Origin: Pseudomonadota bacterium
GTDB taxonomy: Bacteria > Pseudomonadota > Gammaproteobacteria > Steroidobacterales > Steroidobacteraceae
Direction of reading: 5' to 3'
Length of the DNA stretch: 64,000 bases
Assembly (NCBI GenBank): GCA_023391815.1
Contig: JAEWAF010000086.1
Coordinates: 124,001-188,000 of the forward strand
Shown here: positions 16,848 through 25,669 of the stretch, piece by piece
Layout: each line of letters begins with the position of its first letter
Numbering within the stretch: position 1 is the first letter of the stretch
Notes under the pieces: generated by a model
Database searches by the model: none
What the model was told of the DNA's origin: nothing
The model's input: only the letters and a program-made list of their open reading frames with translations
Program-made: the position numbers and the translations under genes

Positions 16848-17303
16848 TTAACCGTACGTGAAGTCCGGCTTGCTCTGTCCGACCTCGATAATATAACCGT
16901 CGGGATCTCGGATGTAGCAGCGCGTCTCGCCGTATTTGTCCTTCGGTTCCGTGATGAACTCGGCTCCTCGACTTTTCCACAACTCATAGCACGCTTGGAT
17001 ATCGGCAACACGGATATTCATGAAGCTGCTGATCTTATCCGGGTCGGCGAGGACACTGAGCGTTACGGACGGCTTGTCAGGGGTCGGCCCTCCTCCGACG
17101 TTGACAATGAGCCAGGTGTTCGCGATTTGAATGTACCCGGGCGCGCCGTTGCTATCGCCTCTGCTCAGAATGCGCCCGCCGAAGACCTTTTCGTAGAAGC
17201 GAAGCGAGCGGTCGATGTCGGCGACGGTGAGAAAATGCGCGACGGTGAACCCGTTCCGCGGAGGCATCTCATAGCTGTTCTGTCCAATTTGTACGCTGTT
17301 CAT
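16848..17303 (-). CDS. VOC / glyoxalase-like dioxygenase-fold protein
   Basis: A 151-residue protein with two beta-alpha-beta-beta-beta modules: FTVAHFLTVADIDRSLRFYE (first) and SFMNIRVADIQACYELWKSR (second), ending Y-I-R-D-P-D-G-Y-I-I-E-V-G-Q. Metal-ligand positions His (VAHF) and Glu (IIEVG) are kept, so metal-dependent lyase, dioxygenase or antibiotic-binding roles are possible. Start is the ATG at 17303 with GGAG ten bases upstream. In the 265-base gap downstream a reading frame (ESGIAYVGVAREKYWTLTYQ) without a start suggests another decayed small gene. Confidence 0.78.
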   Translation of the reverse strand: MNSVQIGQNSYEMPPRNGFTVAHFLTVADIDRSLRFYEKVFGGRILSRGDSNGAPGYIQIANTWLIVNVGGGPTPDKPSVTLSVLADPDKISSFMNIRVADIQACYELWKSRGAEFITEPKDKYGETRCYIRDPDGYIIEVGQSKPDFTYG

Positions 17304-17415
17304 TGGCGGCTCCAATCCGATACCGTGCTCTGTACCTCGAGCATCCGGCCTATGCGCATGCCAGACCTACGGTCAACGTTGAGGCATTTAGATCGGCTTT
17401 TAGGACACTGAGCTA

Positions 17416-18111
17416 TCACGGGGCAGCAATTGGCTGCTCCCTGGTCAGCTTCAGCAGAGCGTGAGCTGCCGAGGTGGATGACGCCGGGTTCTGGCCCGTA
17501 ATGAGACGACCGTCTACGATCGAAAACGGATCCCAGTTCCGTTTCTTTTCAAAGATGGCTCCCAGGCTCAGCAATTCGTCCTCAACAAGAAATGGCACGA
17601 CGCGGGTGAGCTGCACCTCTGCTTCTTCGCCATTCGTAAAACCGGTGACGTGTTTCCCCTTCACCAGGGGTTCGCCTTTGTAGGTCACGTGCCGCAGCAC
17701 ACCCGGTGAGTGACAGACAAGCGCAATCGGCTTGCCTGCATTATAGAAAGACTCGAGCAAGGCTTTGGAGACGGGACTTTCAGCGAGATCCCACATCGGC
17801 CCGTGGCCACCTGGGTAGAAGACGGTGTCAAAGTCGTCGGCGTTCACCTCTGTGAGTTTGACCGTCTGCGAAAATTCCTTCTTAGCTCTCTCATCCTTCT
17901 TGAATCGCGTTGTCGCGGGCGTCTGATTCTCGGACAGATCGCTTTTTGGATCGAGGGGAGGCTGCCCTCCTTTTGGCGAAGCCAGCGTCAAGTCGACGCC
18001 TGCGTCACGGAAGACAAAATAGGGCGCTGCGCCCTCCTCGAGCCAGAAACCGGTCGGGCGACCGGTGTCGCCCAGCTGATCGTGGGAAGTGAATACCATC
18101 AGGATTTTCAT
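17416..18111 (-). CDS. DJ-1/PfpI family protein (type 1 glutamine amidotransferase-like)
   Basis: A 231-residue protein with the nucleophile elbow A-L-V-C133-H-S-P-G and the partner Glu26 (WLEEGAAPYFVF), the pair that defines DJ-1/Hsp31-like enzymes. Related proteins act as glyoxalase III, protein deglycase or chaperone. MKILMVFTSHDQLGDTGRPT is the usual start and the ATG at 18111 is preceded by an excellent AAGGAG. No signal peptide, so cytoplasmic. A VOC (glyoxalase-fold) gene lies 112 bases downstream on the same strand; a joint role in reactive-carbonyl detoxification is possible but inferred. Confidence 0.87.
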   Translation of the reverse strand: MKILMVFTSHDQLGDTGRPTGFWLEEGAAPYFVFRDAGVDLTLASPKGGQPPLDPKSDLSENQTPATTRFKKDERAKKEFSQTVKLTEVNADDFDTVFYPGGHGPMWDLAESPVSKALLESFYNAGKPIALVCHSPGVLRHVTYKGEPLVKGKHVTGFTNGEEAEVQLTRVVPFLVEDELLSLGAIFEKKRNWDPFSIVDGRLITGQNPASSTSAAHALLKLTREQPIAAP

Positions 18112-18521
18112 GCTCTCTCCTTGAATAGAAAGACGAGAGAGGCGCCGAACTTCGGCTTCCGAGGCTGGGATGGCAATGTCACCTTGGTCCGATTGCCACG
18201 ACCACAGAGAGATCGACCCGCGTGCCGGTTTATTTCCTCGACCGTCCGCCATCGGTGAGGCTGTCGAAAGACTGCATTTGGCCGAAAGCCGTCATCGTAC
18301 GTTCACCCCGACCATGACCTGCGCTTCGAAGCCGTGGAACTTGGCGCATGGGCAAGTGAGCCGCCCGCTGCGGTTCGGACCAGTATTCCTGCCAAAGTAA
18401 ACATTTCCAAACATGCGTGTGATATGAATGGCCGAACATACGAACTGCCACCGGACCTCTTCCAAGCGCTGCTTCCTGTGATATTGTGCGCCCGTTTCAG
18501 CTTCCTGGTTCCTCTGCCGTC
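18112..18521. other. Intergenic region between divergent PfpI and DUF2946 genes
   Basis: About 410 bases with no supported gene. An AT-richer patch around 18395-18435 (AAGTAAACATTTCCAAACATG) is the most promoter-like part, but no clear Fur box, Zur box or cobalamin riboswitch element was found for the operon downstream. Confidence 0.4.
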
Positions 18522-18836
18522 ATGAGACGCCCGCCTGCCCTGTCCGCTGTACGCCGGTTACAGCGCCGCTTCAGCTTCGTGCTGGCGGCCGCGCTGTGCT
18601 TGTGGATGCTGGCACTGGCGTCGCACTTTCATGCCGGCGAGGACGATCCGCACCAGGCTCCGCATGCGCTATGCGCATTCTGCGTTTCGGTTCCAAGCTC
18701 TGGCGCAGCACCCGTGGCGGTGGCGTTCGTTGCCGCTCCTCAGCTGCACACCTTCTTGCCGCCTGCTGAAATCGCCCCTACCGTCTTCGCGCGGACAATC
18801 TCGCGTTATTACAGCCGCGGCCCACCTCTCGTCTGA
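18522..18836 (+). CDS. DUF2946-like small membrane/exported protein
   Basis: A 104-residue protein with one N-terminal hydrophobic segment (FSFVLAAALCLWMLALASHF) followed by a His/Cys-rich stretch HFHAGEDDPHQAPHALCAFC. This matches the DUF2946 pattern, commonly found beside TonB receptors and metal or tetrapyrrole uptake genes; the His and Cys residues may bind metal or haem (inference). The ATG at 18522 is used; the longer frame lacks a better site. It precedes the receptor-chelatase operon by 134 bases and is probably its first gene. Confidence 0.65.
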   Translation: MRRPPALSAVRRLQRRFSFVLAAALCLWMLALASHFHAGEDDPHQAPHALCAFCVSVPSSGAAPVAVAFVAAPQLHTFLPPAEIAPTVFARTISRYYSRGPPLV

Positions 18837-18866
18837 TCCCCTGTCGTTCATTTTCCAAGTGATCTT

Positions 18867-18887
18867 CGTGCAGTCCTGAACTGCACG
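18867..18887 (+). terminator. Hairpin between DUF2946 gene and receptor gene
   Basis: CGTGCAGT (18867-18874) pairs perfectly with ACTGCACG (18880-18887), loop CCTGA. Lacking a U tract, it may attenuate transcription or mark processing between the first gene and the operon. Confidence 0.4.
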
Positions 18888-18935
18888 ACCGACTGCGGCT
18901 GCGCGTGACATTTCGTCACTTGCAATAGCCGCCGC

Positions 18936-18953
18936 GCACGCGCGTTCGCGTGC
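18936..18953 (+). promoter_or_regulatory. GC-rich hairpin just upstream of the receptor ribosome site
   Basis: GCACGCG-CGTT-CGCGTGC, seven perfect pairs, ends a few bases before GGGGAG, the Shine-Dalgarno of the receptor gene. Its position could limit translation initiation; this is inference. Confidence 0.35.
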
Positions 18954-18970
18954 TATTGGGGAGAAGTCTT

Positions 18971-20899
18971 GTGATTCATCGATTCTTCAGCCGTCGGCGG
19001 CTACTCGTTTCATCTGCATTGCTCGGTTCCATCGCCACTCCGAACGTCCGGGCAGAGACGGAGAAAGAAATTCCGCAAGTCGTGGTGACGGCCTCGCTCA
19101 TCGAACAGAAACTCGAGGACGCGCCCGCCTCGATCACTGTCATTGGCCGCGAGGAGCTCAACAACCGACCCGTGCAGGATCTGGCAGATGCACTAGTCGG
19201 AGCGGCCGGCGTGCACGTCGGTGGCGTGGGCCTGGGTCGGCGCGGCATCAGTATTCGCGGCATGTCCAACGAATACACGCTGACCATGATCGATGGACGG
19301 CGGATCAGCCAAACCGCCAGCGTGATCGGCCATTCCGAGGCTGACGTGGGCTGGATTCCCACCGAGGGTATCGAGCGCATCGAAGTGGTGCGCGGACCGA
19401 TGTCGTCCTTGTACGGATCGGATGCACTCGGCGGCGTCATCAACATCATCACTCGCCCTGCGACGGATGAATGGCGCGCCAGCATGACCACTCGGGGAGA
19501 GTGGCGCGAAGACGGACGCGGTGGCGATGTCTTGCAAACCGGCTTGTACGTCTCTGGCCCGCTCGTACAGGACACGCTTGGCATCACCGCCTACGGCGAG
19601 TTTCGCGATCGTGAGCCGACCGTGAGTCCGACGAACCCTCGCCTCTCCGAAATGGAAGGCCGCGAGGTCATCAATGGCAATCTGGCGTTCAACTGGACAC
19701 CCGATGACGCGCAGCGGATCAGCTTGAACTATGGACGAGGCAGCGAAGAACGCGAGCGCAATGCCCTCACCGGCCGCAACTACTATGTGACAACCGATTT
19801 GATCGACCGCGAACAGTTCGCCCTGAGTCATATGGGAACCTGGCAGTGGGGCGAAACGAGCGTGCGCGCCTACGGCACGAAGCTCGAGAAAACAAACCGT
19901 CGCTCGATCGGCACACCGGTGCGGCCGCAGATTCTCGAGGACCGGACTTACGACGCGCGCACGACCTTGAATCTCGGCGCCGCGAACAGGCTCAGCCTGG
20001 GCGGCGAATGGCGCGAGGAAGAGCTGTTCGACACTTCGATGAACAGCGAAGGTTACGACAACGTGCGGCATCGGGCCGTATTCGTGCAGGACGAGCTCGA
20101 GCTCGACCGATGGCTGCTGGTGTTGGGCACTCGCTATGACGATCACGACATCTTCGGCGGTTACAACAGCCCGCGTGCCTATGCCGTGTATCACGCAACG
20201 GACAAGCTCACCTTCAAAGGTGGCGTCGGCCGAGGGTTCAAGGCACCGAATTTGAAGGTGCTGTCGCCGGAATATTCCGTAACGACCAGCGCCTTCATCG
20301 TCTACGGCAACCCGAATCTCGAGCCGGAGTTCAACACCAGTTACGAGCTCGGTGCGCACTATCGAGCCGATGGCTGGTCGTTGCAGGCCACGTTGTTTCA
20401 GAACGATGTGAAAGACCTGATTCAGAGCTACTGCGCAGCCGACTGCGATGCCTTACGAGTGCTGAACTACGAGAACGTCGATGAGGCACGCATTCGTGGC
20501 ATCGAGATCGCAACGTCCTTCGCACCGCTGCGCCAGCTGGCGCTGGACCTGAACTACACGTTCCTGAACGCGAAGGACCTCACGGCCGACCAGCCGCTGG
20601 CCGAAAAGCCCAAGCACGCCGCCAATCTCACGCTGAAGTGGCTCGCCACAGACAAACTCAACGCGCAAGTCCGCGGCAACTATTACGGCAAACAGACGAT
20701 GTATGCGAGCGAGGTGCGCTATGGCTTGCCCGACTACACGCTCTGGGGTGCGGATCTCAACTATCAGTTGACGCAACGTTTCAAGCTGCACCTGTCCGGC
20801 GACAATCTCACCGATGAGAGCCTCGCGGAGCTATCGACTCGCTTCAACTATGTTGAGGTGGGCCGGTCGTACTCGGCAGGATTTACGGGGAGCTTCTGA
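18971..20899 (+). CDS. TonB-dependent outer-membrane receptor (Hmu/BtuB-type)
   Basis: A 642-residue outer-membrane receptor importing a large ligand with TonB energy. After a signal peptide (RRRLLVSSALLGSIATPNVRA) come a TonB-box region (QVVVTASL), the plug (DAPASITVIGREELNN to YGSDALGGVINIITRP) and a 22-stranded barrel ending in Phe. FKAPNL (about 423) and NPNLEPE (about 447) resemble the FRAP and NPNL boxes of haem receptors. The GTG at 18971 has GGGGAG upstream; seven extra in-frame codons precede it without a ribosome site. Its stop overlaps the ATG of the chelatase gene (TGATG). Haem or another tetrapyrrole is the likely ligand, by operon context. Confidence 0.87.
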   Translation: MIHRFFSRRRLLVSSALLGSIATPNVRAETEKEIPQVVVTASLIEQKLEDAPASITVIGREELNNRPVQDLADALVGAAGVHVGGVGLGRRGISIRGMSNEYTLTMIDGRRISQTASVIGHSEADVGWIPTEGIERIEVVRGPMSSLYGSDALGGVINIITRPATDEWRASMTTRGEWREDGRGGDVLQTGLYVSGPLVQDTLGITAYGEFRDREPTVSPTNPRLSEMEGREVINGNLAFNWTPDDAQRISLNYGRGSEERERNALTGRNYYVTTDLIDREQFALSHMGTWQWGETSVRAYGTKLEKTNRRSIGTPVRPQILEDRTYDARTTLNLGAANRLSLGGEWREEELFDTSMNSEGYDNVRHRAVFVQDELELDRWLLVLGTRYDDHDIFGGYNSPRAYAVYHATDKLTFKGGVGRGFKAPNLKVLSPEYSVTTSAFIVYGNPNLEPEFNTSYELGAHYRADGWSLQATLFQNDVKDLIQSYCAADCDALRVLNYENVDEARIRGIEIATSFAPLRQLALDLNYTFLNAKDLTADQPLAEKPKHAANLTLKWLATDKLNAQVRGNYYGKQTMYASEVRYGLPDYTLWGADLNYQLTQRFKLHLSGDNLTDESLAELSTRFNYVEVGRSYSAGFTGSF

Positions 20900-23800
20900 T
20901 GTTCCGGAATTTCCTCGTGCTCGTGGTTGCCAGCATTGCGAGCACACTGGCGCACGCAAGCGCGCCAGTGGTCCGCGTGCTGGCGGATGAATCTGTACTG
21001 CAAGGACGATTGGAGACGCTGCGGGACCTTGGCGCAGCGGCAGGCGTTCGCGTCGAATGGGCCTATCTCAATGCCTTTCCGGAACCGCCGCAGCAATGGA
21101 TAGCGGCGGCGGACCTGTTGATCATTGAAGCGCCACTGCAAAGCGCTCGACAGCGAATCGACGAAAGCGTCGGCGAGGTACTGGCGCGCGTAACCGTGCC
21201 TCGAGTGGAGGCCACCACGCGACGGGAGTCTTACAGCCATTTGCCCGAGCGTCAGGGGCGCACACTCATCGAGTACTACCGCAACGGCGGCGAAGCCAAT
21301 GTACGAAACTTCTTCTCCTACTTCCGCGCCTGGCATGCCAAGGAGGATAACTCGAAGGTGGCACCACCGATGATCGTGCCGGTGAACGGTTACTATCACC
21401 CCGATGCGCCGCGGCTATTCGCAACACTGGACGATTACATCCAGTGGGGACAGCAGCGCTGGAAACCCAGTGCACCACGCGTAGCCCTGGCCATTCACGC
21501 CTCTGCCTTCGCCACGCTCCAGACGCAAGTCATCGATGCGGTGATTCGCCGCAGTGAGGCGCTTGGACAAATGCCGGTGCCCTTCTGGTTCGATTCGGAG
21601 GATGCCGACGCGCTGAAGAAAGCATTGCAACCCGCCCGGGCCGATGTGCTCATCAACATGCAGCACATGGGCAACGGCCGCGCACGGATGCGTGAGTTCG
21701 AGCAGCTTCGCATTCCGGTGCTGCAAACGTTGAACTATCGCGACGGCGATGCCGAGGAATGGAAGAAGGAAATCAGCGGCGCGCCGTCGCGCCTGGTAGC
21801 GCCCTTCATCGCCGTTTACGAAACCTGGGGCATGAGCGATCCGCTGGTGATCGCCGCCGTCGATGACGGCGTGCTCGTGCCGATGCAGTCCCAGGTGGAC
21901 GCGGTGCTACGCAAGGCGTCGGCGCTTGCGAAGCTGCGTCATACGCCACCGAACAAAAAACGTCTCGCGCTGCTGTTCTGGAATTATCCGCAGGGAGAGC
22001 AGAATTTCTCCGCCTCCAATTTGAACGTGCCGCGGAGCCTGGAATCACTCACACGCGCATTGAATGAAGCCGGCTATCAGGTGCCACCCGCGACCGAACA
22101 ACAGATCATCGAGACCGGCCAGGCACTGCTATCGGTGCTGTATCACCACGATCGTCTGGACGAGTTGCTCCAACGAGGACTCGCGGCCACCCTGCCGGTC
22201 AAAACATATAACCAGTGGCTGGCAAGCACGCCGCCCTCGATACGTTCGCAGATGCTCGAGCGTTGGGGCGATCCGCAAGCTCACTGGGCCGTTCGGCAGA
22301 TCGGTGGCGGGAAGCACTTCGTGATTCCGCGCTGGCAACTCGGCAACTTGTTGCTCATGCCGCAGATGCCTCGCGGCGGCTCGCCCGGCGAGGGCTATCA
22401 CGACGGCGCGCTGCCGCCCGATCACTTGTACATGGCGGCCTATCTATATGTGAGGGAATCGGCGCCGGACGCGCTGATTCATTTCGGCACGCACGGCACT
22501 CAGGAATGGCTGCCTGGCAAAGATCGCGGTCTTTCCGTCGATGACTACCCCTTGCTCGCCGTCGGCGACCTGCCCGTGTTCTATCCCTACATTCAGGACA
22601 ACATCGGCGAAGCATTGCAGGCGAAGCGTCGCGGGCGCGCGGTGATCGTGAGCCATCAGACGCCACCGTTCGCGCCCTCGGGCTTGTACAAGGAGCTCGC
22701 TGAAGTTCACGCGCTCCTGCACGAATACATCCAGCTCGATCCCGGCGCGGTCCGCGAACGGACCGCGGAAAACCTGCGTCGATTGATCATCGAGCATGCG
22801 CTGCATAAGGACATGGACTGGACCGAACAAGCCATGCGCGCGGACTTCGATGGCTTTCTCACAGCCTTTCATGACCACTTGCATGGTCTCGCGCAGCGAA
22901 GCGTCCCACTCGGGTTACATGCCCTCGGCACATCGCCGAGCCCCGAGCACAGGCTCAGTACAGTGGTGCAGCAACTCGGCGATGACTTCGCGAACGCGGT
23001 GGCCGCCGCGCAGACTCCAACCGCAACGAATGTCGTCCATCCGCCGGGTCATGTCATTGTCATTGCCAGTGCCGCTACCGACGCCCCAAGTGGCAGGGAG
23101 TTCTTTACTGGTGACGCCTCCCAGCTTGCCTCGACGCCGCCCTACCAACTGCTGCAGCGTCATCTTCGAGCACAGGCGCCACTTTCCGAATCGAGCTCAT
23201 CGCTGCGACCTTTCCTGGAGCGCGCCATCAAACTCGATCGTCACCTAGCCACCAATCATGAGCTGTCAGCACTGCTCGATGGCCTGGCCGGCTACTTCGT
23301 GCCGCCCGGTCCCGGCGGCGATCCGGTACGTAACCCGGAGGTGCCGAACGGTCGCAATCTGTTCGGTTTCGAGCCGGACAAATTGCCGACGCGTAGCGCA
23401 TTCGATGCTGCGGACGCCGCGCTCAATGGGCTCGTCGCCGACTATCGCGCCAAGCACGGCGGCGCAACTCCCACCAAGCTCGCTTTCAGCTTGTGGTCAG
23501 TGGAAGCCATGCGTCACATGGGCATCACCGAAAGCCAGGTGCTGCATGCGATGGGCCTGCGGCCACGCTGGGACGAAGGCGGCCGCGTGACCGCGCTGGA
23601 CATCATCCCCGCGCGTGAGCTCGGCCGCCCACGCATTGACGCCGTCGTGCAGGTCACTGGCGCATATCGCGATCAGTTCGAGAACTTCATGCGTCTGCTG
23701 GCGGACGCCACCGAACGGCTGTCGAAACTCGAGGAGCCCGGCAATGTCATTGCGACGAACACGCGGGCCGCGACACTGAGCTTGAAGAAGCAAGGCATGG

Positions 23801-24849
23801 ACGCCGCTCACGCCGAGCGCATGGCAGCTGTTCGCTTGTTTGGAAATCAGCCGGGCGACTACGGCGTGGGGCTTTCGGATGCCGTGCTCGATTCGACTGC
23901 GTGGGAGAACGAAGCGCCGCTCGCCGAGCAATATCTGTCGCGTCTGCAGTATGCCTACGGAAGTAAAGACTGGGGCGTCAGCGCCGGCAAGGTGAACGTT
24001 TACGCCGAACAGCTCAAGGGCGTCCAGGCAGCGGTGCTGTCTCGGTCTTCCAATCTCTATGGCGTGCTCACCGGCGACGATCCCTTTCAATTCCTGGGCG
24101 GCCTGTCGCTCGCGGTCCGTCACATCAACGGCGCAAGTCCGGAGCTTTACATCTCGGATCAACGTCGCTCTCAAGGCCGTGTGGTTTCCGCTGCGAGCTT
24201 CCTCTCCGAAGAGATGCGCACGCGCTATCTGAATCCGCAATGGATCAAGCCCATGCAAGCTGAAGGCTACGCGGGCATGCTGGAGATCGTCGATTCCTTC
24301 AATAATCTGTTCGGCTGGCAGGCGCTCGATCCCGCCACGGTGCGCGCCGACCAGTGGCAAGCCATGCACGATGTTTACGTGATGGATAAACATCGACTCG
24401 ACATGCAGAAGTGGTTCGAGCAGAACAACCTCATGGCGCAGGCGCAGATCCTGGAACGCATGCTCGAAGCCATCCGCAAGGGCTACTGGGACGCCGCTGA
24501 GCAAACCCGTCGCGAGCTGGCCGAGCGCTGGCAGGAGTTGGCCGATCGAGGCGTGACGACCGGCGCCGCGACGACTCGAGAATTTGCGCAGCAAATGGCA
24601 GCGGGCTTCGGACTACAACCGGGCAAGACGAGTCCTGACGCCTCCCCTTCTGCGCAAGGCGATGCGACCACCGCCGCTTCAGCCTCCGCGCAAACCGTCC
24701 GTGGTCAGGTACTGAAAGAAACAGTTCAGCAAGCCACGCCGGAACCACTCTGGCAAGTATGGCTCGCGTTGCTCGCGCTGTTTATCTGCTTTGCGAGCGG
24801 CGGCGTGGTGCAAGCCCGCCACTCCTCGCCCTTGGTGAAACCTGTTTGA
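20899..24849 (+). CDS. Periplasmic CobN/HmuS-like chelatase, membrane anchored
   Basis: A 1316-residue homologue of the large cobaltochelatase/Mg-chelatase H subunit. The core motif H-F-G-T-H-G-T-Q-E-W-L-P-G-K lies near residue 528, and the C-terminal part (SQGRVVSAASFLSEEMRTRY, MLEIVDSFNNLFGWQ) is typical of CobN. Unlike cytoplasmic CobN it opens with a signal peptide (MFRNFLVLVVASIASTLAHA) and ends with one membrane segment (VWLALLALFICFASGG), so the large domain faces the periplasm. This is the layout of HmuS of Bacteroidota Hmu operons, which removes iron from haem; no CobS/CobT ATPase is nearby, which also argues against cobalt insertion. Removal of metal from imported tetrapyrrole is the preferred inference. 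Confidence 0.85.
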   Translation: MFRNFLVLVVASIASTLAHASAPVVRVLADESVLQGRLETLRDLGAAAGVRVEWAYLNAFPEPPQQWIAAADLLIIEAPLQSARQRIDESVGEVLARVTVPRVEATTRRESYSHLPERQGRTLIEYYRNGGEANVRNFFSYFRAWHAKEDNSKVAPPMIVPVNGYYHPDAPRLFATLDDYIQWGQQRWKPSAPRVALAIHASAFATLQTQVIDAVIRRSEALGQMPVPFWFDSEDADALKKALQPARADVLINMQHMGNGRARMREFEQLRIPVLQTLNYRDGDAEEWKKEISGAPSRLVAPFIAVYETWGMSDPLVIAAVDDGVLVPMQSQVDAVLRKASALAKLRHTPPNKKRLALLFWNYPQGEQNFSASNLNVPRSLESLTRALNEAGYQVPPATEQQIIETGQALLSVLYHHDRLDELLQRGLAATLPVKTYNQWLASTPPSIRSQMLERWGDPQAHWAVRQIGGGKHFVIPRWQLGNLLLMPQMPRGGSPGEGYHDGALPPDHLYMAAYLYVRESAPDALIHFGTHGTQEWLPGKDRGLSVDDYPLLAVGDLPVFYPYIQDNIGEALQAKRRGRAVIVSHQTPPFAPSGLYKELAEVHALLHEYIQLDPGAVRERTAENLRRLIIEHALHKDMDWTEQAMRADFDGFLTAFHDHLHGLAQRSVPLGLHALGTSPSPEHRLSTVVQQLGDDFANAVAAAQTPTATNVVHPPGHVIVIASAATDAPSGREFFTGDASQLASTPPYQLLQRHLRAQAPLSESSSSLRPFLERAIKLDRHLATNHELSALLDGLAGYFVPPGPGGDPVRNPEVPNGRNLFGFEPDKLPTRSAFDAADAALNGLVADYRAKHGGATPTKLAFSLWSVEAMRHMGITESQVLHAMGLRPRWDEGGRVTALDIIPARELGRPRIDAVVQVTGAYRDQFENFMRLLADATERLSKLEEPGNVIATNTRAATLSLKKQGMDAAHAERMAAVRLFGNQPGDYGVGLSDAVLDSTAWENEAPLAEQYLSRLQYAYGSKDWGVSAGKVNVYAEQLKGVQAAVLSRSSNLYGVLTGDDPFQFLGGLSLAVRHINGASPELYISDQRRSQGRVVSAASFLSEEMRTRYLNPQWIKPMQAEGYAGMLEIVDSFNNLFGWQALDPATVRADQWQAMHDVYVMDKHRLDMQKWFEQNNLMAQAQILERMLEAIRKGYWDAAEQTRRELAERWQELADRGVTTGAATTREFAQQMAAGFGLQPGKTSPDASPSAQGDATTAASASAQTVRGQVLKETVQQATPEPLWQVWLALLALFICFASGGVVQARHSSPLVKPV

Positions 24850-24866
24850 ACGTGGAATGACTCGAG

Positions 24867-25343
24867 ATGAACGAAATCGAAACTACCTTGTATGCCCTCA
24901 GCCGGCTGTTCATGGCGCCGGTGCTGCTGCTGATTCTCGCCGCACTGGTGTATGCGTTCGTCGCGCTTGGCGCGTTCGCGGTGGAAGCATGGCAACGCCG
25001 TCGCGGGCTCTATCGCTCACCACTGGGTGACTACCACAGGCAAAGCGGTTTCAGCAGCGACGACCTCGAACTATGGATCATGAAGCGACTGGAGTGGCTG
25101 CGCATCACTTCGCGCAGTGCCCCGATGCTGGGTCTGGTTGCCACGATGATTCCGATGGGCCCGGCGCTGCTCGCGCTCACTCGCAGCGATGCGCAGGGTG
25201 TCGGCGACAATCTCGTCGTCGCATTCTCCGCTGTGATTCTCGCGCTCGTCAGCGCCAGCATTACGTTCTTCGTCCTCACGATTCGTCGTCGCTGGCTTCT
25301 GCAGGAGCTACGCGAGATCGAGCGCGCGGGAGAAGCAGCATGA
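24867..25343 (+). CDS. MotA/TolQ/ExbB-like proton channel protein
   Basis: A 158-residue inner-membrane protein with three hydrophobic segments (about 14-38, 85-105, 112-135) and the ExbB/TolQ-like central part SRSAPMLGLVATMIPMGPAL. It probably forms a proton-driven channel for the neighbouring receptor/chelatase, as HmuU-like proteins are proposed to do. It starts 17 bases after the chelatase stop and its own stop overlaps the DUF2149 start (ATGA). Confidence 0.83.
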   Translation: MNEIETTLYALSRLFMAPVLLLILAALVYAFVALGAFAVEAWQRRRGLYRSPLGDYHRQSGFSSDDLELWIMKRLEWLRITSRSAPMLGLVATMIPMGPALLALTRSDAQGVGDNLVVAFSAVILALVSASITFFVLTIRRRWLLQELREIERAGEAA

Positions 25344-25651
25344 GCCGCTTCCTCGAACACGACGAGGCCGACGATCCCATCCTGTCGCTGGTCAACCTTA
25401 TCGATCTGTTTCAGGTCGTCATTGGCATCCTGCTGATCGTGATCGTGCGTAACCCGCTCAATCCGTTTTCGAAAGAGAACGTCGTGGTGATCGAAAACCC
25501 GGGCCAGGCCGACCAGCGCATGCTGATCAAGCAAGGCGAGGAACTGCGCCGCTACGAGGCCGGCGACGAGATCGGCGAAGGTGAAGGCGTCAAGGCCGGC
25601 ATCACCTACCGGCTGTCGGACGGCAGGTTGATCTATGTGCCGGAAGGCTGA
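25340..25651 (+). CDS. DUF2149 protein (HmuV-like)
   Basis: A 103-residue protein with one membrane segment (VNLIDLFQVVIGILLIVIVRN) after a short acidic N-terminus and a periplasmic part ending LSDGRLIYVPEG. The DPxLSxVNLxDxxxV opening is the DUF2149 signature. Its layout resembles ExbD/TolR, so it may be the partner of the upstream ExbB-like channel. The ATG overlaps the upstream stop by four bases, making translational coupling certain. Confidence 0.83.
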   Translation: MSRFLEHDEADDPILSLVNLIDLFQVVIGILLIVIVRNPLNPFSKENVVVIENPGQADQRMLIKQGEELRRYEAGDEIGEGEGVKAGITYRLSDGRLIYVPEG

Positions 25652-25669
25652 CGAGTACTCAAGAAACAG

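Noticed and set aside
9800..18500. Chromosomal integron cassette array
   Set aside because: Genes run in both directions, no attC core boxes (GTTRRRY / RYYYAAC pairs) frame them, and no integrase gene is in the window.
18112..18521. Cobalamin riboswitch or Fur/Zur box upstream of the receptor operon
   Set aside because: No B12-box or recognisable palindromic Fur/Zur sequence could be found by eye.
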